Shown here piece after piece: positions 1-4,275 of a DNA stretch of 5,597 nt. A program made the position numbers and the translations under genes. Source of the DNA: Methylobacter sp. (lineage in GTDB: Bacteria > Pseudomonadota > Gammaproteobacteria > Methylococcales > Methylomonadaceae); assembly GCA_003158415.1 (NCBI GenBank), contig PMJA01000233.1, positions 1-5,597 of the forward strand. Direction: 5' to 3'. Each line of letters opens with the position of its first letter. Position 1 is the first letter of the stretch. The notes under the pieces were generated by a model. It was not told the origin of the DNA and did no database searches. It saw only the letters and a list, made by a program, of their open reading frames with translations.

Positions 1-1
1 T

Positions 2-580
2 TGCGGCTTTAACAGCCAGGGCATATTTATCATGGATGGTTCCAAACGGTCCGGTCATGGTAATGCTTACTTTACCGGCCTGGGTAACAACAAACGCATC
101 GTATTTTTCGACAATCTGGTAGCCTCGTTGGACGACGAAGAACTGGAAGCCGTGCTGGCGCATGAACTGGGGCACTTTAAATGCAAACACGTCGTCAAAA
201 TGCTGATTGCCACCGCCATCATGAGTTTGATCAGTCTCGCCGTATTAGGCTGGCTGATCGATCAGGACTGGTTTTACACCGGCTTGGGTGTCGCTATAGA
301 ACAAAAAGCACATGCCGCCGCCTTATTATTGTTCATGCTGGTTTCCTCAACATTTACCTTTTTCATGCAGCCTATCAGCGCTTATTTTCAACGAAAATTT
401 GAATTTGAAGCCGATGACTTTGCCGCAAACAATGCCAAAGCCGACAAAATGATTAGCGGACTGGTGAAGCTTTATGAAGAAAACGCCAACACCCTAACGC
501 CGGATCCGTTGTATTCCGCCTTTCATTACAGCCACCCGCCTGCGGCTATCCGTATTGCGCATTTGGCAGCCAAAGCCTGA
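2..580 (+). CDS. M48 family (Ste24/CAAX protease-type) zinc metallopeptidase, C-terminal part, 5' truncated
   Basis: Integral membrane zinc endopeptidase of family M48A, related to Ste24 CAAX prenyl protease; in bacteria probably a membrane-protein or peptide quality-control protease. The reading frame is open from the window edge (about 192 residues visible), so the start lies outside; the ATG at 32 is internal because the family motif around MDGSKRSGHGNAYFTG continues on both sides of it. The zinc site is HELGH at 161-175 (two His ligands and the catalytic Glu); the third ligand is probably the first Glu of EFEAD at about 401-415. Two hydrophobic stretches (about 200-265 and 320-375) lie between these motifs, as in Ste24, where the active site sits in a membrane chamber. 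The stop overlaps the rsgA start by one base (TGATG), suggesting one transcript. HtpX is the alternative, but the MDGSKRSxHGNAYFTG block favours Ste24. The physiological substrate is unknown. Confidence 0.93.
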   Translation, partial: CGFNSQGIFIMDGSKRSGHGNAYFTGLGNNKRIVFFDNLVASLDDEELEAVLAHELGHFKCKHVVKMLIATAIMSLISLAVLGWLIDQDWFYTGLGVAIEQKAHAAALLLFMLVSSTFTFFMQPISAYFQRKFEFEADDFAANNAKADKMISGLVKLYEENANTLTPDPLYSAFHYSHPPAAIRIAHLAAKA

Positions 581-1467
581 TGACTGAATTACTGGAAGGA
601 CTGGTCATCGCCCATTTAGGCCAGGGTATTGCAGTTGAACATGACGATAAAATCGTCCTGTGCCAAACCCTTAGGCGATTGGAAACCGTCGCCGTCGGCG
701 ATAAGGTATTATGGACACTGTCCTCGCCCGACCAGGGCCGCATTGAAGAAATCCTGCCCCGACGTTCGGTGTTGGTGCGGCCTTCCAGAAACAGCAAAAC
801 CCGGCCGGTTGCTGCCAATCTCGATACTGTTTTTGTCGTTTTTGCCGTGGAACCACATTGCGATTTTTTATTGATAGACCAGTATCTGGCTGTTTGTGAA
901 AATCATAATATAGCCGCCGCCTTAGTCCTTAATAAAACCGACCTGCCGCAAACGGATCTTATAGAAAAAGAACTGCAAGATTATAAAACCTTGGGCTACC
1001 CGCTATACCGGGTTAGCGCTTGGTCGGCATCGGGACTGGATGAATTAAAATGCGCCTTAAAAGACCAAGTCAGCATGCTGGCGGGGCAGTCGGGCGTCGG
1101 CAAGTCATCGTTAACCAATGCCATCATTCCCGACAAGGATTTAAAAACCAATACTGTCTCGGCCACCACCAAACACGGACGCCATACCACGACGGCGGCA
1201 ACGCTGTATCATCTGCCTGACGGAGGGGATTTGATCGACAGCCCCGGCGTCGCAATTTTCGGACTGGCGGGACTTTCCGAACGACAACTGGCTTACGGCT
1301 ACCGCGAGTTTCAGCCGCTGATGGATAACTGCCGCTTTCATAACTGCCGACATTTACATGACCAAGGCTGCGCCGTGCGCGCAGCGGCGGAAAACGGCGG
1401 GATTTCAATGACTCGCTACCAACGGTTTTTAAAGCTCAGGGAAAAAATGCCGACGAGCTATGTTTAG
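580..1467 (+). CDS. rsgA: Small ribosomal subunit biogenesis GTPase RsgA (YjeQ)
   Basis: Cytoplasmic GTPase that checks late maturation of the 30S subunit near the decoding centre and is released on GTP hydrolysis. The 295-residue product shows the diagnostic circularly permuted G domain: G4 NKTD at residues 118-121, G5 around SAWSASG 146-152, then G1 GQSGVGKSS 169-177, the G2 threonines in GRHTTT 200-205, and G3 DSPG 220-223. An N-terminal OB-fold (about 3-65) precedes it. A C-terminal zinc finger follows, with ligands C251, C256, H258 and C264 in the usual C-x4-C-x-H-x5-C spacing. The protein is shorter than E. coli RsgA (about 350 residues), mainly at the termini; no motif is missing. The ATG shares one base with the stop of the upstream M48 gene and has no clear Shine-Dalgarno, so translation is probably coupled. 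A hairpin terminator follows about 60 bases after the stop. Confidence 0.97.
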   Translation: MTELLEGLVIAHLGQGIAVEHDDKIVLCQTLRRLETVAVGDKVLWTLSSPDQGRIEEILPRRSVLVRPSRNSKTRPVAANLDTVFVVFAVEPHCDFLLIDQYLAVCENHNIAAALVLNKTDLPQTDLIEKELQDYKTLGYPLYRVSAWSASGLDELKCALKDQVSMLAGQSGVGKSSLTNAIIPDKDLKTNTVSATTKHGRHTTTAATLYHLPDGGDLIDSPGVAIFGLAGLSERQLAYGYREFQPLMDNCRFHNCRHLHDQGCAVRAAAENGGISMTRYQRFLKLREKMPTSYV

Positions 1468-1490
1468 CAATGTATAACGACAAGCACCGG

Positions 1491-1504
1491 AGCGTAGGAA
1501 CGCT
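1491..1504. repeat. Short hairpin AGCGT-AGGA-ACGCT after rsgA
   Basis: A perfect 5-bp inverted repeat with a 4-base loop lies between the rsgA stop and the terminator, inside the string CGGAGCGTAGGAACGCT. A second weak inverted repeat (TGCCT 1506-1510 / AGGCA 1520-1524) follows. No T-tract follows either one. The motif resembles, from memory, the short dispersed GGAGCGTGGGAACGA-like palindromes found between genes in some gammaproteobacteria, so it may be a worn copy of an intergenic repeat. Confidence 0.35.
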
Positions 1505-1527
1505 ATGCCTCTTTAACATAGGCACAA

Positions 1528-1562
1528 AAAAACCGCTCCGGGTTTCCCCGAAAGCGGTTTTT
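1528..1562. terminator. Bidirectional intrinsic terminator between rsgA and pilA
   Basis: The arms AAAAACCGCT (1528-1537) and AGCGGTTTTT (1553-1562) pair perfectly. Inside them CGGG (1539-1542) pairs with CCCG (1547-1550), leaving one base on one side and two on the other unpaired and a loop of about four bases. The T-run at 1558-1562 ends rsgA transcripts on the + strand; the A-run at 1526-1532 reads as a U-tract on the - strand and ends pilA transcripts, 37 bases beyond that gene's stop. Confidence 0.9.
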
Positions 1563-1598
1563 AAGAGTCGGTTCAGAGTATCGAAGACCCATTGACTA

Positions 1599-2075
1599 TT
1601 AGCAAATTGGACCAGCTGCGCGTGTGACGCATGTACTGGCAGCACTCATTGTCCAGATAATGGGTGTTCCGGCATTTACAGCAGCTCCATTAAGTATATA
1701 ATTTTCGCCGTTAAGTCCATCAGTAGCCGTAGCCGTCATAGTAATCGTTACTCCGAGTGCAGCCCCGTTAGAAAGAGCGCCAGAACCAGTTGCTACATGA
1801 CCTGTAGCAGCTTGGGCAGCAGTGATTGTAGCAGGTATGCCGCCGATGCCATTAGTACAACTGGCTACAACCAGAGTCCCTTGCGTCTGAAAACAGACTT
1901 CCGCTGCCAGCTTGTAGGGGGCAACTGCCGATATGACTTCGGTGAATCTGGTTTTCACAATGTAGTTCTGGTAAGCCGGAACCGCAATCACCGCCAAAAT
2001 ACCGATGATCGCCACCACGATCATGAGTTCGATTAAGGTGAAACCTTGTTGTTTTTTTAGTAGTTGGGTTTTCAT
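1599..2075 (-). CDS. pilA: Type IV (class IVa) major pilin-like protein, PilA family
   Basis: Prepilin of 158 residues, the structural subunit of type IVa pili (twitching, attachment, DNA uptake). The short basic leader [11 protein letters not shown] ends at G11; the prepilin peptidase PilD should cut between G11 and F12 and methylate F12. Mature residue 5 is the conserved Glu (E16), followed by the hydrophobic N-terminal helix to about residue 35 with the usual proline (P33), then YQNYI. The body is rich in Ala/Thr/Gly. Four cysteines are present, at 61, 73, 149 and 158; C149-C158 would close the usual C-terminal D-loop and C61-C73 could form a second bridge. Start choice is firm: an AGGA Shine-Dalgarno (2084-2087 on the - strand) lies eight bases ahead, and the leader has normal length. 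The gene stands alone, with its own upstream control region and a terminator downstream, and no pilus assembly gene is in view. A minor pilin is less likely given the length and isolated strong signals. Confidence 0.93.
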   Translation of the reverse strand: MKTQLLKKQQGFTLIELMIVVAIIGILAVIAVPAYQNYIVKTRFTEVISAVAPYKLAAEVCFQTQGTLVVASCTNGIGGIPATITAAQAATGHVATGSGALSNGAALGVTITMTATATDGLNGENYILNGAAVNAGTPIIWTMSAASTCVTRAAGPIC

Positions 2076-2083
2076 GAGTTGTG

Positions 2084-2087
2084 TCCT
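2084..2087 (-). promoter_or_regulatory. Ribosome binding site of pilA
   Basis: Reading the - strand, AGGA lies eight bases before the ATG at 2075-2073 (context ACAGGACACAACTC then ATG). This is one of the few clear Shine-Dalgarno sites in the window, in line with a highly expressed structural protein, and it fixes the prepilin start. Confidence 0.8.
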
Positions 2088-2143
2088 GTTTGTGAAATTA
2101 AAAAGTTACACTATAAAATAATCCGTTTAGGTTTTTTGCTTAC

Positions 2144-2160
2144 CCGTCAGCAAATGACGG
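2144..2160. repeat. Hairpin CCGTCA-N5-TGACGG in the pilA leader
   Basis: A perfect 6-bp inverted repeat with a 5-base loop sits about 70 bases upstream of the pilA start codon. If transcription begins at the candidate sigma-54 promoter, the hairpin is in the 5' untranslated RNA. On the - strand it is followed by GTAAGCA6, not a U-tract, so it is not a standard terminator. It could stabilise the pilin mRNA or be a protein binding site; the sequence does not decide. Confidence 0.5.
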
Positions 2161-2194
2161 CGGAACGCTATTTATCTGACTCTCGCCATCATAC

Positions 2195-2210
2195 AACATA
2201 CTGCGTGCCG
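2195..2210 (-). promoter_or_regulatory. Candidate sigma-54 promoter of pilA
   Basis: On the - strand CGGCACG-CAGT-ATGTT lines up with the RpoN consensus TGGCACG-N4-TTGCW. The -24 half is nearly perfect, the spacing is right, and the -12 half keeps the TG but has T in place of the C. It predicts a start near 2184 and a leader of about 109 bases. RpoN with the PilS/PilR pair is the established control of pilA in Pseudomonas. I found no convincing sigma-70 pair nearer the gene: TATAGT is present in the leader but lacks a -35. The imperfect -12 box keeps confidence moderate. Confidence 0.45.
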
Positions 2211-2230
2211 CTTTGGAATTTTGGCTCACC

Positions 2231-2254
2231 TTTATAATAAGGCCTTATTAGAAA
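2231..2254. promoter_or_regulatory. Long AT-rich palindrome upstream of pilA, possible regulator site
   Basis: TAATAAGGCCTTATTA (2235-2250) is a perfect 16-bp palindrome. With one mismatched pair (2234/2251) the symmetry extends to 24 bp, 2231-2254. No loop separates the arms, which fits a dimeric DNA-binding protein better than an RNA hairpin. Its centre is about 59 bases upstream of the predicted pilA transcription start. PilR or another activator, or a repressor, could bind here; this is inference from symmetry and position only. Confidence 0.45.
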
Positions 2255-2427
2255 TTCTTCTGTGCGATGGCGTACATAGACACCGCGTTTGCAAATGCAT
2301 TTTAATTTATGATACTTAAATCCTACAAGCCCTATAAATCCAGGCAACCATCTCCGCGTAAGGATATACATCAACGCAGCATCAAGTCAATAAATAGCGC
2401 ATGCCGAACGCTCATCTATTAACCAAG

Positions 2428-2457
2428 GTATCCGTGATAACAAATAGCAACGGATAC
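2428..2457. repeat. Inverted repeat GTATCCGT / ACGGATAC, 14-base loop
   Basis: Two perfect 8-bp arms, 2428-2435 and 2450-2457, are separated by the AT-rich sequence GATAACAAATAGCA. The palindrome CCTATAGG (2460-2467) follows at once. There is no T-tract, so termination is unlikely. It may be an operator for the promoters downstream, a structured RNA stem or a repeat remnant. Confidence 0.4.
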
Positions 2458-2478
2458 AGCCTATAGGAAACAACCCCG

Positions 2479-2506
2479 TTGTACCATTAGTAGAAATACC
2501 TATAAT
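2479..2506 (+). promoter_or_regulatory. Candidate sigma-70 promoter P1 (TTGTAC-N16-TATAAT)
   Basis: A consensus -10 TATAAT (2501-2506) has a partial -35 TTGTAC (2479-2484) 16 bases upstream. Transcription from here would run toward the DUF2914 gene with a leader of about 180 bases that includes the 24-codon micro-ORF. The -35 is weak beyond its first three bases. Confidence 0.35.
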
Positions 2507-2543
2507 GATTACAAAATTAAGTGCCGACAAAGCTGAATCTATT

Positions 2544-2579
2544 TTGCAGGGTGCAACAGACTGTGTGTTGCTATAGAAT
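2544..2579 (+). promoter_or_regulatory. Candidate sigma-70 promoter P2 with nested operator-like repeats
   Basis: A -10 of TAGAAT (2574-2579), followed by a GCGCC discriminator, has GTGCAA (2551-2556) 17 bases upstream as a poor -35. The upstream half is built of inverted repeats: TTGCA (2544-2548)/TGCAA (2552-2556) and GCAACA (2553-2558)/TGTTGC (2566-2571). The second pair covers the spacer, where a bound repressor would block polymerase. A GC-rich discriminator is typical of promoters under stringent or growth-rate control. It would start RNA near 2586, about 26 bases before the micro-ORF. Confidence 0.4.
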
Positions 2580-2611
2580 GCGCCTATTAATCCGCCATTA
2601 ACCGGGAGCTT

Positions 2612-2686
2612 ATGATGCAACCTTTTGTCAACGTCACCAAGAAAGCAACCAACATAACCTTTTCGTCTAATCAATCGGTAACATAG
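2612..2686 (+). CDS. Candidate 24-codon leader micro-ORF
   Basis: ATG ATG opens a 24-codon frame ending in TAG at 2684-2686. GGGAG (2604-2608) sits three bases before the first ATG and six before the second, so the second may be the real start. The peptide begins MMQPFVNVTKK, is polar, and has no membrane segment, no run of one amino acid typical of an attenuator, and no family I recognise. Its stop shares bases with the AGGA ribosome binding site (2685-2688) of the DUF2914 gene, whose ATG is eight bases beyond. This layout fits a leader peptide whose translation controls access to the next gene by termination and reinitiation. It could also be a chance frame; only its position argues for it. 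Confidence 0.35.
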   Translation: MMQPFVNVTKKATNITFSSNQSVT

Positions 2687-2688
2687 GA
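2685..2688 (+). promoter_or_regulatory. Ribosome binding site of the DUF2914 gene, overlapping an upstream stop codon
   Basis: AGGA lies six bases before the ATG at 2695, a normal spacing, and settles that start: the frame upstream meets TAA at 2668 with no other start. The first two bases of the site are the last two of the TAG that ends the micro-ORF, so a ribosome finishing the micro-ORF would sit on this site. Confidence 0.75.
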
Positions 2689-2694
2689 CATTTT

Positions 2695-3285
2695 ATGGAA
2701 GACAAAAAAAATATTATCATTAAGCTTAAATATCCCACCTCTGATAACAAGGCAAAAGCCGATGTACACCGGGTAACGGAATGGAATATTAAACGGATAT
2801 TGCTTGCTTTGGCCGGTGTCGTACTGCTTGTAAGCACGCTGTTATTTTCCATTAAGCCAGATACCGAAAAACCGGTGGCGCAAGCCCCTACCCCTTTACC
2901 TGCAAAGGCTGTTAATTCTCCGGTTAAACCGGAAATAACGGTTAACAGCAATAATATAAGCAGGGCGCTACTGACTTTTGGAATTAAACATAATGAGCCG
3001 GTCGATGAAATAATCTTGCCGTTGAAACTCAGTAAAGACAAGGCGACATCGGTTTTTTATTTTGTTGAATTAACGGGCATGAAAGGCCAAACCGTTTACC
3101 ACGAATGGCTATTGGACGGCAAGCTGATTACCCGAAAAAAAGTCCATATAACGGATGATGACAAATGGCGCACCTTTAGCCGCCAGTTATTTGCTTATAA
3201 TTCCCAAAATAACTGGACGGCCAGATTGGTTGACGAAACAGGCCAGGTATTAAATGAAATACCCGTTAATGTTGTTTATGAATAA
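2695..3285 (+). CDS. Membrane-anchored DUF2914 domain protein
   Basis: Product of 196 residues of unknown function. A basic, charged N-terminal segment (1-32) is probably cytoplasmic; one transmembrane helix spans about 33-53; a Pro/Ala/Lys linker follows (about 56-82); the rest (about 86-195) is a folded, probably periplasmic domain. That domain matches my memory of DUF2914: an N-terminal SRALLTFGIKHNEPVD segment, the core VFYFVELTGMKGQTVYHEW, a DGK turn, KWRTFSRQL, and NNWTARLVDETGQVL near the end. Conserved tryptophans are W138, W158 and W174. The beta-rich pattern suggests a sandwich-like ligand or protein-binding module rather than an enzyme; no catalytic set is evident. It stands alone on the + strand, with its own promoters and a possible leader peptide upstream. 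Its stop abuts the stop of the convergent COX15 gene with no base between, and I see no terminator. No partner can be named. Confidence 0.85.
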   Translation: MEDKKNIIIKLKYPTSDNKAKADVHRVTEWNIKRILLALAGVVLLVSTLLFSIKPDTEKPVAQAPTPLPAKAVNSPVKPEITVNSNNISRALLTFGIKHNEPVDEIILPLKLSKDKATSVFYFVELTGMKGQTVYHEWLLDGKLITRKKVHITDDDKWRTFSRQLFAYNSQNNWTARLVDETGQVLNEIPVNVVYE

Positions 3286-4275
3286 TTAACTTTGAGCCTG
3301 AACCCGGTTTGTCGCTGCGTAATTAAGGCAGCTATAAAGAAAAAACTGCACGCCGAAAATCAAATTGGCCATTAACAGATGCAGAGGTTGGGCCAGGGGC
3401 GGCACGCCCAGCCTGTCCAGGCTAACGCCCGCCAGTATGGCGGTTATTACCAGCGCAGCCAGTGCTAAACCGGTACGAAACAACAGACTGTGCTTATCGG
3501 TAGACCGGTACAATTTCCATACCAGCCACGCGTTTGTAAAAAGAATAACCGATGAAAAAGACCGGTGTATGTAAAAAATAACCGGAAAATCATCGCGCCA
3601 GTATTGACGCGCTATCTGTGACCGGGCAATAAAATCGACCGCCTCCCTGACCTGGGTTCCCATCGCCACTTGCAATAAGGTCATGACCATGGCCGCGATT
3701 AAAACGACTTTAAAGTTATCGGGCAACAACCGGGTATCAATCCTGCTGAGAAACTGGCGCTGCGACCTGGCGATGGTATAGATCAATAAAGCCACGATAA
3801 CCAGCGCCAACAGCATGTGCAAGGTAATCATGAACGGCTTTAAATTGCTGGCGACGACACTGGAGCCCAGCCAGCCCTGAAAGCCCACCAGGAAAAAACT
3901 GCCCAGCGACAGATAGAATATGGTTTTGTCGGTTTTTAGATAAATGCGCGATGACCAGGCGGTTAGAAAAATCAAAAAACCGATGGTTACGCCCACCACG
4001 CGGTTGGCGTATTCAGTCCAGGTTTTTACCGGATTAAATTGGGTGTTTTCATAGCCCCGCGCGGCATAAATTTCATGGTAATCAGGGGGCAACTGCGACT
4101 CTTCAGTGGGCGGTATCCATTGTCCGAAGCAGGTCGGCCAGTCAGGGCAGCCCATACCGGCGCCTGAAGCCCTGACGATGCCGCCCGCCAGGATGACGCA
4201 ATAAACGGCGAAAATGGTAAGTATGCCGAGGCGACGAAAATAAATGACGGCTTGAGGATTCATTGGAGCGCTCAT
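3286..4275 (-). CDS. ctaA: Haem A synthase, COX15/CtaA family
   Basis: Polytopic inner-membrane enzyme that oxidises the C8 methyl of haem O to a formyl group, giving haem A for aa3-type cytochrome oxidases. The 329-residue protein has about eight transmembrane segments (near 12-33, 93-109, 118-136, 148-168, 187-207, 236-254, 265-284, 295-317) in two four-helix halves. Haem-ligand histidines are recognisable at H153 (TLHMLLAL), H237 (YIHRSF) and H299 (PLHLLMAN). The fourth expected site, normally EYxHRxxG, reads EYANR with Asn at 91; E88, thought important in catalysis, is kept. A cysteine pair C43/C49 lies in GMGCPDWPTCFGQWIPP, as in one subgroup of the family. The ATG overlaps the ygfZ stop as ATGA and has no Shine-Dalgarno, so expression probably depends on ygfZ translation; M5 is a second possible start. 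CtaB (haem O synthase) and oxidase genes are not in view. Confidence 0.94.
   Translation of the reverse strand: MSAPMNPQAVIYFRRLGILTIFAVYCVILAGGIVRASGAGMGCPDWPTCFGQWIPPTEESQLPPDYHEIYAARGYENTQFNPVKTWTEYANRVVGVTIGFLIFLTAWSSRIYLKTDKTIFYLSLGSFFLVGFQGWLGSSVVASNLKPFMITLHMLLALVIVALLIYTIARSQRQFLSRIDTRLLPDNFKVVLIAAMVMTLLQVAMGTQVREAVDFIARSQIARQYWRDDFPVIFYIHRSFSSVILFTNAWLVWKLYRSTDKHSLLFRTGLALAALVITAILAGVSLDRLGVPPLAQPLHLLMANLIFGVQFFLYSCLNYAATNRVQAQS

Larger units (their letters stand above)
2211..2478. other. Intergenic stretch without a supported gene
   Basis: Between the pilA promoter and the first rightward promoter I see no coding region. Open frames on the - strand here have no Shine-Dalgarno and no recognisable protein. 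The stretch holds the 24-bp palindrome at 2231-2254, overlapping small palindromes TTTGCAAA (2288-2295) and AAATGCATTT (2293-2302), the inner arm of a widely spaced inverted repeat (2386-2399), and an 8-bp inverted repeat at 2428-2457. No tRNA-like TTCGAATCC arm or rRNA motif is visible. Confidence 0.6.

Noticed and set aside
32..580. ATG at 32 as the start of a short complete M48 protein
   Set aside because: Family-conserved residues continue upstream in frame to the window edge, so the gene is cut by the edge and not short.
1124..1408. 94-codon - strand frame inside rsgA
   Set aside because: Lies opposite the conserved G and zinc motifs of rsgA and has no protein-like features.
1797..2036. 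79-codon + strand frame inside the pilin gene
   Set aside because: Antisense to a clear prepilin sequence; a shadow frame.
2233..2238. TATAAT on the + strand as a promoter
   Set aside because: No acceptable -35 at 15-19 bases; the hexamer is part of the palindrome.
2189..2374. 61-codon open frame on the - strand upstream of pilA
   Set aside because: No ribosome binding site or family, and it overlaps the palindrome and the sigma-54 site; the region reads as regulatory.
2387..2674. 95-codon open frame on the - strand between pilA and the DUF2914 gene
   Set aside because: No Shine-Dalgarno, no recognisable family, irregular composition, and it runs through both candidate promoters and the micro-ORF; read as a chance frame.
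2101..2694. tRNA, riboswitch or CRISPR array in the long intergenic region
   Set aside because: No T-arm or acceptor pairing, no spaced direct repeats, and no riboswitch core that I recognise.
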